Shown here: positions 22,001 through 32,258 of the stretch, piece after piece
Layout: each line of letters begins with the position of its first letter
Position numbering within the stretch: the first letter of the stretch is position 1
Assembly (NCBI GenBank): GCA_029204045.2
Contig: JAQNDB010000492.1
Location: 16,908-80,907 of the forward strand
Length of the DNA stretch: 64,000 nucleotides
Origin: Tillandsia leiboldiana
Taxonomy: Eukaryota > Streptophyta > Magnoliopsida > Poales > Bromeliaceae
Direction of reading: 5' to 3'
The notes under the pieces: model-generated
Database searches by the model: none
The model's input: the letters and a program-made list of their open reading frames with translations, nothing else
What the model was told of the DNA's origin: nothing
Program-made: the position numbers and the translations under genes

Positions 22001-23878
22001 GGGTGTGTTTTGATGCAAAACGAGAAGGTTATTGCTTATGCCTCTCGTCAATTAAAGGACTACGAGAAAAACTATCCCACTCATGATTTGGAATTAGCCG
22101 CCGTGGTATTTGCATTGAAGCTGTGGCGACACTACTTATACGGTGAGCATTGTGAGGTATATACTGATCATAAGAGTCTAAAGTACCTCTTTACTCAGAA
22201 GGAGTTGAATCTTAGGCAGCGCAGATGGTTGGAGCTGCTTAAGGATTATGATTTGACTATTCTCTACCATCCTGGGAAAGCAAATGTTGTGGCGGATGCT
22301 CTAAGTCGCAAATCGATGGAAAATTTAGCGATGATGATCACTTACCAACAACCATTACTTCAAGATATGAGACGATTGGAGTTGGAGGTTGTGGCACCCG
22401 AGACACCCATGAGATTGATGGCATTGGTGTTGCAACCGACTCTTATGGAAAGGATCAAGATGAAACAAGTCCAAGATCCTAGTTTGGAAAAGATTCGGGC
22501 TACACTTGTCAATGGCCGAGCAGGTGAGTTTCATGTGGATGATCATGGCGTACTTCGTTTTCGAAGTCGACTTTATGTACCGGCGGATTTGGAGATCAAA
22601 GAAGAGATCCTGAAGGAAGCACACCGAGCACCTTATTCTCTTCACCCAGGTGGCACCAAAATGTACAAGGACTTAAGGTTACTTTATTGGTGGCCCGGCA
22701 TGAAGAAAGATGTTGGAAAATTTGTGGCTCAATGCTTGACATGTCAACAAGTGAAAGCCGAGCACCGACTTCCCGCAGGCAAGTTGCAGAGCTTACCCAT
22801 TCCCGTGTGGAAGTGGGAGAGGATCACCATGGATTTTGTTGTTGGATTGCCTCGCTCTCAGGCTGGGCATGATGCTATTTGGGTGATAGTGGATAGGTTA
22901 ACTAAATCTGCTCATTTTATCCCTATCCATACTACCTGGTCTAGAGAGAAGCTTGCACAAAAGTACCTTGATGAGATTGTGCGATTGCATGGAGTGCCTG
23001 TTTCGATAGTTTCCGATCGAGATCCAAGATTTGCATCTCATTTTTGGAGGAGCCTTCACGAGGCCCTAGGCACGCAGCTGGATTTCAGTACAGCTTTCCA
23101 CCCCCAGAGTGATGGGCAGTCTGAGCGAACCATACAAATCTTGGAGGACATGCTCAGAGCATGTGTTTTGGATTATCAAAGTGGTTGGCAACAATATCTA
23201 TCGATGGCCGAGTTTGCTTATAACAATAGTTATCAAGCAAGTATCAAGATGGCGCCATTCGAGGCTCTTTATGGAAGAAAGTGTCGATCACCTCTTCATT
23301 GGAGCGAGGTGGGAGAACGATTGATTTTAGGCCCCGATGTACTTCAAGAGGCCGAAGACAAGGTACGACTAGCTCGGGAACGTTTGATTTCAGCTCAAAG
23401 TCGACAAAAGAGTTACGCGGATAAGCGTCGGCGCGATTTGGAATTTCAAGTTGGAGACCATGTCTTCCTAAAAGTATCGCCGACTAGAGGAGTCAAGAGA
23501 TTTGGCATCCGAGGGAAGCTAAGTCCCCGATTTATTGGACCTTTTGAGATTTTGGAGCGTATCGGCCCGGTGGCTTATCGGCTGGCTCTACCGCCTAACC
23601 TATCGGGAGTGCACAATGTGTTCCATGTTTCGACGCTCCGGAAGTATGTTTTTGATCCATCTCATGTGGTGGACTTCGCCCCGCTGGAACTACACGAGGA
23701 CTTGAGCTTTGAGGAGCAACCGGTGAAGATTTTGGCTCGTGAGGTGAAGAAACTTCGGAATCGCGAGATACCTTATGTGAAGGTACTTTGGAGCAATCAC
23801 GAGGATCGAGAGGCCACGTGGGAGCTTGAGAGCGCGCTGCAGGAGCGGTTCCCTCATCTTTTTCAGTTGGAGACTTGA
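19067..23878 (+). CDS. gag-pol: Gag-Pol polyprotein of element D
   Basis: 1603 codons, no stop or frameshift. I start at MPTTRSMTAEE because sister gags begin MPPRRS/MPPKRR; an in-frame ATG 26 codons upstream (18989) is less likely. Domains in order (residues approximate): coiled coil 20-75; Retrotrans_gag from 158 (AYQWW); CVICGGPH 378 and CCHC knuckle 397-410; protease D-T-G at 489; reverse transcriptase from 677 with F-I-D-D at 823-826; RNase H with S-D-A-S at about 972; integrase zinc CLTC at 1223-1226; integrase catalytic D1256, D1317, E1353 (a 35-residue D-E gap); GPF/Y-like module near 1485-1510; chromodomain-like tail 1554-1599. Gag and Pol share one frame, so stoichiometry would need proteolysis or another post-transcriptional device. 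The F in FIDD replaces the usual Y. Everything else looks functional. Confidence 0.95.
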   Translation: MPTTRSMTAEEADAETSATSGSSEVRDLREQLAMLADVVERQSAAAREQAEASRRQDARMQRLEALLTQQLAARGTQDPSQPPVQQREHMGGVTDALRPEVPEPSHHTPSAGRREEVVMSPPVQTPPARTVLPMMVAGEERDRLMARLKEFRESKPRTYDGEKPDYWVFEKWILHMEKLFHDTFVAEGDRVWLATHHLEGDAYQWWTDIRDDPTTDLAAITWPRFKKMLAMKYFPASAKRQMERDLRTLRQGDKTVAEHEREFTRLLNCIPHVVRDDEDKARMFENGLRPSIFRLVQTLNLQTYREVVDRALIVEKGAEIAKEEREALDRTRGKRTATEGASHKPYSKKPPKHPRSQSGGRGSSSHRGGPDRRRPPRCVICGGPHVPPQCLQRGGKCYLCGQEGHFRSKCPRGSTPTPSSASAPVIPGQVTPPTYSQSGRPPASRQYEGPRQAPSGRMYAAQTEEASAAEDVVAGIILIHSIRVRALFDTGASHSYIDRLFAELHGIELVPTLHPGRVLVPDHTLEIREFSPSCPIRIGDWILPADLLALHRLGEFDVVLGMDWLTRYHATIDCENRLVKFREPGQEEIVFRGCKSSLFAMTISSTRAKQLIRSGCVAYLATVVDRSCETPRVEDIPVVREFADVFPAELPGMPPDREIEFVVDLIPGTTPISKAPYRMAPAELKELKAQLQDLLEKGFIRPSVSPWGAPVLFVKKKDGSLRLCVDYRELNKVTIKNKYPLPRIDDLFDQLQGSRVYSKIDLQSGYHQLKIKPEDVPRTAFRTRYGHYEFTVMPFGLTNAPAAFMDLMNRVFKPSLDRFVVVFIDDILVYSRSDEEHEDHLRQVLHLLREKELYAKLKKCEFWLREVAFLGHVISDKGIAVDPKKIEAIKDWPRPTNITEIRSFIGLAGYYRRFVEGFARLSTPLTRLTHKGTKFIWNDACERSFRELKERLTTAPILALPTAGAGYVIYSDASLSGLGCVLMQNEKVIAYASRQLKDYEKNYPTHDLELAAVVFALKLWRHYLYGEHCEVYTDHKSLKYLFTQKELNLRQRRWLELLKDYDLTILYHPGKANVVADALSRKSMENLAMMITYQQPLLQDMRRLELEVVAPETPMRLMALVLQPTLMERIKMKQVQDPSLEKIRATLVNGRAGEFHVDDHGVLRFRSRLYVPADLEIKEEILKEAHRAPYSLHPGGTKMYKDLRLLYWWPGMKKDVGKFVAQCLTCQQVKAEHRLPAGKLQSLPIPVWKWERITMDFVVGLPRSQAGHDAIWVIVDRLTKSAHFIPIHTTWSREKLAQKYLDEIVRLHGVPVSIVSDRDPRFASHFWRSLHEALGTQLDFSTAFHPQSDGQSERTIQILEDMLRACVLDYQSGWQQYLSMAEFAYNNSYQASIKMAPFEALYGRKCRSPLHWSEVGERLILGPDVLQEAEDKVRLARERLISAQSRQKSYADKRRRDLEFQVGDHVFLKVSPTRGVKRFGIRGKLSPRFIGPFEILERIGPVAYRLALPPNLSGVHNVFHVSTLRKYVFDPSHVVDFAPLELHEDLSFEEQPVKILAREVKKLRNREIPYVKVLWSNHEDREATWELESALQERFPHLFQLET

Positions 23879-23917
23879 GGTACTTCACTTCTAGTTTCGC
23901 GGACGAAACTCCTTTTT

Positions 23918-23929
23918 AGGAGGGGTGAT
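23918..23929 (+). other. Polypurine tract of D
   Basis: AGGAGGGGTGAT immediately before the 3' LTR; plus-strand primer site. Confidence 0.8.
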
Positions 23930-26371
23930 TGTAGTACACTGAACTTTATCAAATTGCGAAGTTCGAGTGTGTGGAGGGTTGAATGATACCCTTAGAATGT
24001 TTTTGTAAGCTTCCGGAGGGTCCTAGAAGGTTCCCGGAGAGTTTGGGCGCAAATCGGAAATCTTCGAAAATTTTGAAATTTTGGGGTTTTTGGCTTCGGG
24101 ATCCGGATCGGATAGGGGCGATCCGGATCGTCCCCCCCCGAAACTGGAAATTCCACGTTCGGGATCCGGATCGGATGGGTGCAGTCCGGATCGTGCGAGT
24201 CTGGACAGCACAGTAAGAAATGTAATAACATTTCTTGCAAGGGTCTTTTAGGATTTTGTTACATTAGGGTTTTTAACCCCCTTCACTCTTCTTTTCCTCT
24301 CATTTGGAGAGAGAGCAAGAGAAAGTGTTAGAGAGAGTGAGAGGGAGAGAGAAATCTTGGATTTCCTTCTCCAACACATCTCACTATTTGGATTCTTCTT
24401 CAACCTCCTCTTCTCCACCATTGAAGCTTGCCACAAGAGCTTGGAGGAAGGCTAGAACTTGAAGAAGAAGGAAGTTTGGAGCTATTGTGCCTATCCTTTG
24501 CTTTTCCAAGGTGGGATTTGAGCTAAAAGAGGTTTGGAACACTTCTTTTTCCTTTCTTTTGGGATTTTTGAAGGAAAACCTAGGTTTTGGAAAACTAGGG
24601 TTTATTTTGGGGCTTTTTGATTTATAGCTTTTGGGGTGGAATTGATGGGTGTAGAACACTCTTGTAGGTTGGTTTTGAAGCTTTTCTTGTTTGGATTTCA
24701 AGATTTAGCAAGATTTCTCAACCTAAGGTATTTTCCACCTATTTTCCTTATGATTTTAAGGGATTTTGTGATTAGGGTTTTGTGATGTTTTGACCCTTTG
24801 GAAACTTCTCTTAGGGCATAAGAGGAAGTGTGGGCTTCGTGGTTGGGATCCTTCACAAGGATTTGGCAACTATCCGGTGGGTCTGACCTCACCGAAATGG
24901 GTGAACTCCCCCTATGTCTTCTATAGACTTTTAGGGCATCATTGCTATATTAAACATGCATCGTTTGATTTATCATGATTTATGATCATGCATTTGAACC
25001 CCTTCATGTGTAGAAAATTTCATACTCTATGTAGTAGAGGTAAACATTGTAGGTGCATGGGCACTTTGAGGGGGGATTGAATAGGAATTTTCGTGAACTT
25101 AAGCTTTTGGATATGAATAGAGAATAACTATACATGTTATAGAATTATTGAGATATGTTATGCATATGGTCATGAAGAAAATGGACATTATGACATTAGT
25201 GCCATCTAGTGTAGTGAGATACAAGTAAGTAGAAAACTTCTAAACTTGTACAATCAAGATGAAATAGTGAGATTCCATGTTTGAGACATGAGGACAACTT
25301 GTAAATGTTTTACTCTTTCATTATGCAAAATTAATGTTAATATTGTACATGAAACATTGACACTTGGGATACTATACCCCGACCTAAAGGTCGATGATGC
25401 TTTTCCGTGTTTTAGACACGATGACTTGCTATTCCGTGTTTCAGACACGATGATCGAGACTTGCTTGCTTGCCGTTTGTGCTCATTCGCACATGCTTGGT
25501 AGGGTCGCTCCCTCCAAGCCGGCACTCCGGAGTTGGCCATTTGCGACATTATGATCGCCGTGCGGGATTGGGTGCCGATTGGGACACCGTTGGTTTGGCA
25601 TAGCTCCTTGGGGGGTGCCACCACGGGACCATGAGGCGTGGCTCAAGCTTAGACTCAAAGAAAGTCTTCAAGAGAAAAGGATTAAGTTAACCAAACTTAA
25701 CATTGAATATCACAAAGATGATACATTAATGGTAGTTGGACATACATGATAGATTCATATCATCATCACCTTGTACATGAGCATAGAGGCATGATAGTAG
25801 TAGAGTACTTTACTTTACTTCAGTTGTTTATTTTCTGCATTTCATTTTAGCAGTTTACTATCTTATGCCTCAGTTGACCTAGTGGTGTATTTCGCTTCTC
25901 TCGGCGGCTTACCCACTGGGAACTATTGTTTAATAGTTCTCACCCCATTTGGGATGTTGTTTTTCAGAGCCATCCGCAGCGGGAGGGGCTCGGGACCGTG
26001 GCAAGGGGTTATCGCATAGCTAGCTATTCCCCGTCGGACCACTCGAGGTGGTTACATGACACCTTTTCCTTTGTTTTGTTAGAGAAGTGTTGGTGTATTT
26101 TGGCATAGAAACCACCCATGTATTTTGATAAGTTGTATTTAAGGGAACTACATGTGTATTTTGGATTTTAACTTCTTGTATGATAGTTGTTATCTACTTT
26201 CCTCTTTATGTATAGTTTAGTTGTGTTGTGCTCTGATTACTAGTAGGATGTGTTTATTGCCTTCCTTCCGCTTGTTGTTGTAGACGCCTTGTGTGTACCG
26301 GGGGTACCTTGTGCACACGGCGGGTCTGTGCACGTGCTGGGTAGGCTTCCGCTGGGGCCTGGGGCGTGACA
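23930..26371 (+). repeat. 3' LTR of element D
   Basis: Same length and ends as the 5' LTR, with one substitution noticed. Confidence 0.93.
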
Positions 26372-26436
26372 ACGTGTCCACAACGCCGGCCCATGCACCC
26401 GCGCCAACGCTCGGTGGACCGCGCCGTGTGGACCGA

Positions 26437-26455
26437 CCAATCCCGCGCTGCCACG
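26437..26455 (+). promoter_or_regulatory. ERSE-type element 1 in LTR C
   Basis: Exact CCAAT-N9-CCACG on the plus strand, overlapping a CACGTG G-box. It lies on the sense-upstream side of the TATA-like box of this reverse LTR. Confidence 0.7.
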
Positions 26456-26535
26456 TGGATTCCCGCCGGTCCACGCCTCTTGCCGTGCACCCCGGGCCTT
26501 CCAGGTCGTTCCGTGGACCGGGCCGCATGCACCGC

Positions 26536-26554
26536 CCAATCAGCGGCTGCCACG
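26536..26554 (+). promoter_or_regulatory. ERSE-type element 2 in LTR C
   Basis: Exact CCAAT-N9-CCACG with a different 9-base spacer. Variants with one changed base in the CCAAT half occur near 16180-16200 (CCACT) and 16260-16278 (CAAAT), the latter being where D inserted. Confidence 0.7.
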
Positions 26555-29425
26555 TGGCACCCCCGTCGGTCCACAACACCCCCATGCACCGAAAAACCAG
26601 TAAAACTTCCGGGAGTCCGTTTTTGGGCATCCGGACTCAGAATTTGACAAGCAAATAGCCGTTTTCAAGTGTTTTTCCGTGCTGAATCCATTTCCGATGT
26701 CAGATTGGCCTAATTCTTTTTCAAAATTCCGGCAAACCCAGCCGGAAGCCAACACAGCTAATAAATCCCTACAGGGTCCATCAGTGGCATCCTATTGATG
26801 CACCATGGGCCAGATACACCAACACCAGGTGTTCTAACAGTGGATTCATCGGAAGAACGCTGCATGGGGTTCGGGGGTCCTACACCCCTGCCCTTGGACC
26901 CTTCAATAAAGTTGGAGATCTTCGTGTTTCGCATCTTCTAGCAGAGGCCCAGAATTTTTGGAAGCCGCAGCGTCGATGACTTCGGCATCGTAGCACAGAG
27001 CGACGATTTTTCATCGGAGGCCCGTTATCGTCGCTGTTTAATCTGTGAGGTCCACAGAGCTGGTCCGATAGTATTTTTGGACGATTTCTGTGGTGTTGGA
27101 TTCACGAGAGGTACATCTTCGACTTTTGTGTTGAACACCTTGCTGGATTCTGAATTCGTGGCATGGTTTTCGAGATATTTCTAAGCTACTATTTGCTGGT
27201 GGAGTTTTATGACAGCAGCCCCTTGCCGGAATTTTATCTCCGCGCTCGAGGGTCGGATCGAGACGAGCCAGTACACTTTTTGCATCTACTCGTCGCGAGG
27301 ATTACCATCGTATTTTTCCGGGATTTTTCTGAGGCTTGCCCGAAAGTATACTATTTCCCCTTTTACTGTGCAGATTATTACAGTTGGGTGGTTGTGAGTT
27401 TTTGCGCGTCTGTACTGTGGAATTTCTAACTCGGCCTACGGGGCTCAGAATTGGACGTGCAGGTACCCGTTTCGAAGGTCTCGACGCGACAATTTTAGTG
27501 ATATTTTTATTGGAATTTTCGGGGAACTTTCAGCAGGTGAAATAATGGCATCTTTGGGACTGATTTTCAGATCGTGTGTGTTTAGCTAATTTTTGGGAAT
27601 AAAAGTGTAACTTTGGACCTTATTGTTCAACCCAGGAAGGTTTGCTAGTGTCTTTGAACCTGTTGGAACTGGAGATGATGGTTTCTGGGTATTTAAGCTG
27701 TTAGGGGCCGAGGCTGGCGCGACGTGTACCGTGGGTGCGGGTTCAGCAGTTGTTGTTGGCAAATGGCCACGCTCTTCACCGACCTCAGGTTTGCCTTGGA
27801 TTAAGCTCTTCAGGTGGGTAAGCATAATATTGGTAACTGTATAAGGAAATGATAGGGTTGTTATGGTTAATGTAAGTATACCTGTGGGAATGTCACCCCC
27901 CCCCCCCTATGATTGATAGCATGCAGAACTAATGTTCAACTGATATGAATGAGAGGTAAGCAGGGAATGGCCTAGATTTTGGGGATTGATGCATACCTGA
28001 TCATGGTTCACGTTTGGTGAATTAGAGTCTTATCTCTGACAGATGGCTTTATTTATTCCCACACTAGATGATATAGAGATCATGCATGTTCATGTATTGG
28101 CCTACTTATTTGATATTGGTGTATCATAGTAGAAATATTTTAGCACGCTATGCTACTTTATGTTTCACTCTCTTTCATCGTTCCTGAGGATAAAAGCATG
28201 CTTGTATGGACACGTAGTTAGGCCATCTTTTACTGCTGCACTACATATTGGAACTTGACTTAGGAGAAATCATGTTATTCCTTTTCTCCTTCTTATTAGT
28301 CAGGCGGTCTGTGTTGCTCGGGTGCGAGCAGGGGTCTGGGGTAGTGTAGCAGGGACATTGGTATCAGGGACGGGTTGTGCTGGATTGCGGCTGGCAGGGT
28401 TTTGGCGGTGACCGCGGACTTTGGGCGGTTGACCGGAGGTCGGTTATAGTACTTGGTTATGGACGGCAGGGTATTGCGGCAACCGCGGATATTGGGTGGT
28501 TGACCGGATATTTATTTATGTATCAGATTGGGTATTAGACTTTCCTCTAGTGGATGGAGTTTCCACTTATCGTTTACTGTTGTATCAGTTTGGGGATTGG
28601 GTTTCCCTTTAGTGGATGAGTTTTTCCACTTTGATCAGAGTCGTGATCCAGTCCTGCTATCTCGTGATACTTGTTACAGTGAGACTTGTTACAGTGATAC
28701 TTTACTCGTGTGGGTCGCTCCCCACGAGTGCCACTCGGGAGTAGGCGATTTATATATGGCCAGTGAGTGCCAGACATTGACTATGGCCAGTGAGAGCCAG
28801 ACCTTGAGTATCGGTCAGTGAGTACCGATTTGTTAGCAGATACTTGAGACCGTTTGAGCAGGCAATGCCAGTTTTTACTGGCCCATCGATTGGGTTTATT
28901 CAGGCAGATACTTTTTGTTACACTCGTGCCTGGGGGAACCGAGTGGAGTCTAGTAGCTATGTTTAGACCAGTGCCAGTGTTGTTGGGAACCGTTGGGGGA
29001 TTGACGGTGGTCCCGAGGTCGTTGTGAGTTAGTCGACCGTTGTGCGAGAGGTTTGGTGATCTTGAGGCTATCCGTTCTGAGAGAGAGAGTGGATTTTGAC
29101 TATAGCCTGCATGAGCCACTACTCGATAGCGAGTTAGTCCGTTTGGACGCCCTACGTAATTCCTGCCCGTCAGCGGGAGGTGGTTGTAGGTGGGCGCAGG
29201 TTTGACTGGACCAGGTATGGCAGTCAGCTCGATTGGGTCGATTGTGCACTTCATGTGCTGGTGGTTGCATACCATTCTTTGGTTCTCCCCTTTTGAGCAT
29301 TTAGATAGAGGCATGGTAGCTGTTGAGAGTCTCCAGCTTCCTTATTTCAGTCTTTACGACTTTGGTTAGTTTATGTCTCTTAAGGACTTGGTGGGCAGAC
29401 CGTCGAGTCTGGCGGTGGTACCCAC

Positions 29426-29454
29426 TGAGAACTCCCTTTTTGGTGTAGTTCTCA
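29426..29454 (+). other. Hairpin H1 in LTR B
   Basis: TGAGAACT (29426-29433) pairs with AGTTCTCA (29447-29454), flanked by ACCCAC and CACCC. Confidence 0.65.
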
Positions 29455-29894
29455 CACCCTTTGGGGGTTTTCCCCCTCCTTTTTTCTTCCTCTCCTTTGT
29501 TTTGCAAAGTCTTAGTGGGTGTTGCTGATTCTGCGGTTGTTGATCGAGGCGAGGGAGTCGCGAGCTAGATCCCTACCCGTCGTTGGAGAGTAGCGGTACC
29601 CCTTCAGAGGAGATCTTCCGTAGACTGGTCTTTTTAGTTTCTCTTTTGAGAGACTGTTGTAGTGAGGTTATGTTTTCTATCGAGAGACTGTACACTGATG
29701 TATTTATTGGAGATACCTCCCTGTTGAGTTCTGATTTTGTATATGAGGATATTGTATGATTATCATTTTGGGAGATGGACATTGTTGTATTATTTCCAGT
29801 TGTACAGTGATTGATTTTAGTTATACAGCAGATTTTCATTTATAGCTCTGATATCTGTTAGCTGTAGTACTTATCTTGCAGGTAGGACGCTTCG

Positions 29895-29916
29895 CCTATG
29901 CGGGGTTTGGCATAGG
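29895..29916 (+). other. Hairpin H2 in LTR B
   Basis: CCTATGC pairs with GCATAGG over 8 bases, about 50 bases before the LTR end, between CGCTTCG and TGGCGGATCTG. Confidence 0.65.
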
Positions 29917-30842
29917 TGGCGGATCTGTTGGCGAGCCCGGGTCGCAGTTTCGACCCCGGGGCATGACAGCCAAAACTGGCCTAGCCAGAGGGACTGCATC
30001 GACAAGTCGCGATAGAAGTATCAGGCCCAACTCCGGAGTGGCACTCGAGGGGCGCGACCCCACCGAGTAAAGTATCCACGCATCTCTGTCGAGCTCAAAT
30101 GTGGCTCATGCAGGCTATAATCCAAATCCTCGGTCAACAAGATCGGCTGAAACCAACAAAACACTGTCTCACTCACAGGTTGGAAAACTACACAGCCGAG
30201 ACTCACTGTCACTCAGACGGCTCCCAAAGAACCCTGATCTACTCACTCACAGGCTGGAAAACTACACAGCCGAGACTCACTGTCACTCAGACGGCTCCCA
30301 AAGAACCCTGATCTCCAGACTGCTATCAGACTCCACTCGGTCCCCAGACACGAGTGTAAATGCATCCCACAACAACCCGACCTCTCGGCCCACTACCCGG
30401 GCGAGGAAAACTCTAAGTCCAGAGTGAAATATAGAATAGTGGTGTGGGAATGTCTAGAGCAATAAAAACCTAGCCCAAGTAGAAGTTTTCTACAGTCTGG
30501 CTGAACATGCTACATATGGCGGGGGTGCTAGTGTAGGTTTTTATATATCTAAGGATCCACACGGATCTAAATAGGTACTATCAAACAACTAGAGGGGGGG
30601 GTGAATAGGTGTAATACTTATAAAACCAATCTCAGTGCAAAATAAAAACCAATGCGGAAATAAAAAACGGCACACCGAGATATACGTGGAAACTCCAATC
30701 CAGGAGAAAAACCACGGGACCAACACGCAATAACAATCCACTAAGAATAGAAGAATAACAAGGTGATTACCGACTCCACGGACTCAACCCCTCCTTCAAC
30801 TTCTTCGGACCTTGCGCTCCACCGATTGCACGTCCACTGCAC

Positions 30843-30945
30843 ACGTTCGAATCCACGAACGCCACTCGAATCCACGAGCACACGTTTCGAATCCACGAAA
30901 CGCATTCAACACACCGAATACACGGTGCTACGTCGAATCCACGAC
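30843..30945 (-). other. Constant-loop mini-hairpin array in G 3' LTR
   Basis: Five consecutive hairpins, plus-strand reading: CGTTCG-AATCCA-CGAACG, CTCG-AATCCA-CGAG, CGTTTCG-AATCCA-CGAAACG, CACCG-AATACA-CGGTG, CGTCG-AATCCA-CGACG. The sense loop is TGGATT. Every stem differs yet pairs. The other LTR has the set at about 34619-34722, with some stems damaged. Confidence 0.75.
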
Positions 30946-31246
30946 GCAATTCAGCCGATAAGAATATTGGCTTCGATGGTGATCCTTTGCTTAGATTATC
31001 ATTGAAGAACCGTAGAAGGAATCTCTAAGCAAAGACTAGATCAATTCGACAAAAGATAGATCTTGGAAGAACCGTCGAATTGACCTAAAAGAGGCTAAAG
31101 AGAAGAACGATAAAAACCAGCCTCTAGGGTTGCTCTCGAGTGTTTCTGAATTGATCGGTAAGTATCGAGAAACCCTAAGTATCTATTTATAACCCTTGGA
31201 AAAAGATAAAAGTCGGTTTAGAAATCTTATCCCGAGAAGGCATTGT

Positions 31247-31460
31247 GTACCGGTACCAACAAAACGTGTTCCGGTACTCAATGGTGCAAAAACACAGATT
31301 TTTCTATTGTGTTTCGGTACGCAAGTCTGTGTTCCGGTACTCAATGCAAATTACAGAAAATTCTGTGTCGGGTTTGAGGAACTCAAAGTGTGGTTCCGGT
31401 ACTCAATGTAAAAACTGATTTTTCCAAGATAAGCTTTATCCAAAACAGACCTAGTACCGG
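31247..31460 (-). promoter_or_regulatory. CCGG-core motif array, G LTR version
   Basis: Six or seven sites of the type TACCGGTA/TTCCGGTAC near 31247, 31268, 31311 (one base changed), 31331, 31392 and 31450. The array position in the LTR corresponds to that of the GATCCGGATC and AGTCCGGACC arrays in related LTRs. Confidence 0.5.
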
Positions 31461-31711
31461 AATCCAAACTTAAAATAAGTTGTAAGGTAAAACCAAGTTC
31501 CTAAACCCAAGTCTAAACCGAGTTTCAATAAATTCCTGATTCCAATGATTATAAATGTACTTAAATCACCATGGTTTAATTAACCATACCTGAGTGTTAT
31601 CTTGAGCTCATGTTGAATCTTCAATGAGTCTTCGAAAGCTGATTTGACAATTTGATCCCTTTAAAACTCCGACTCAACTCACGAAATATGCCAACACAAA
31701 AAGCCGTAACA

Positions 31712-32125
31712 ATCTCCCCCTTTGGCAATTTCGTGACAAAACCCAAAAATACATAAAGTACTCAAGTCACTCATCTTGAACCAAAAAATCGAAACTCAAT
31801 GTTATCACCAAAACATTGATTTTCTTTGCGTGAAAGATCCAATAAAAACAAATTACATTTGAACCAAACAGTCCTAGAACATACTCTATGACTTAGGACT
31901 TGGAGTCTTAAAGTGATGTAATTCCTGCAAAACAAAACTCCAAACAAAATCAAACATTAGTCGTTAGAAATTAAAATCCTACATTTGGTTCGTCTTTCTT
32001 TTGGTTCTTTTGTTTTTCCGGCTCTTGTTCTCAATGTTTTCTTTATCTCCCCCTATCTTGAGCATCTCTGTTCTCCCCTTTAGATGATACGTGCATTATC
32101 ATCTCTGTTCTCCCCCTTTTTGTCA
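31712..32125 (-). other. Multiple polypurine-tract copies of G
   Basis: Sense AAAGGGGGAGAT abuts the 3' LTR (plus strand ATCTCCCCCTTT at 31712). Further CTCCCC(C) tracts lie near 32046, 32073 and 32109 (the last followed by TTTTTGTCAC). Repeated PPT-like tracts are a described hallmark of sireviruses. Confidence 0.7.
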
Positions 32126-32258
32126 CAAATTGTCAAACAGTTAATATAGACAAAAAGAAACATACTAGAAGGATAAGTTCTTAGTTACATGCCCATTAGA
32201 GTTCTTGTTCATCACAAAGTAAAAGAAAATGAAAACCAAAAACAAGAAGGAAAAGAAA

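Larger units (their letters stand above)
16280..26371 (+). mobile_element. Element D: complete Tekay/Del-type chromovirus
   Basis: 10,092 bp, forward. The LTRs (16280-18721 and 23930-26371) are both 2442 bp, start TGTAGTACAC and end GGGGCGTGACA. Target duplication ACGTG lies at 16275-16279 and 26372-26376. Order: primer site, leader, single gag-pol frame, purine tract, LTR. By eye I found one base difference between the LTRs (G at about 17936, A at about 25586). All parts for autonomous movement are present. Tekay placement rests on gag style, tRNA-Met primer site and C-terminal chromodomain. Confidence 0.93.
13311..26884 (-). mobile_element. Solo LTR C (reverse, gypsy), hosting element D
   Basis: Starts TATCACGCCCC (one change from the expected TGTCACGCCCC) and ends GGGGGTCCTACA. 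It is flanked by CCCCT at 13306-13310 and 26885-26889. Without D and its target duplication it is about 3477 bp, with no interior, so it is a solo LTR left by LTR-LTR recombination. In sense orientation it has U3 with ERSE/G-box modules (26437-26560 and 16000-16280), a TATA-like CCTATAAAAGG (reverse, about 15796-15806) and U5 hairpins near 13747-13774 and 13364-13385. Short ORFs inside are not genes. Confidence 0.85.
12326..29968 (+). mobile_element. 3' LTR of element B, split by C
   Basis: Forward LTR starting TGTGGTGACCCAGATCTC (12326) and ending GGGGCATGACA (29968). It is interrupted at 13310/26885 by solo LTR C. The two halves (985 and about 3080 bp) join at CCCCT to restore ..GAGCTCCCCTGCCC.., as seen uninterrupted in K near 48880. 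Total about 4.06 kb against 4.13 kb in K. It contains G-box/CCAAT modules (12806-13065), a TATA box and both U5-side hairpins. A C-run lies at about 27892-27906. Confidence 0.85.
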
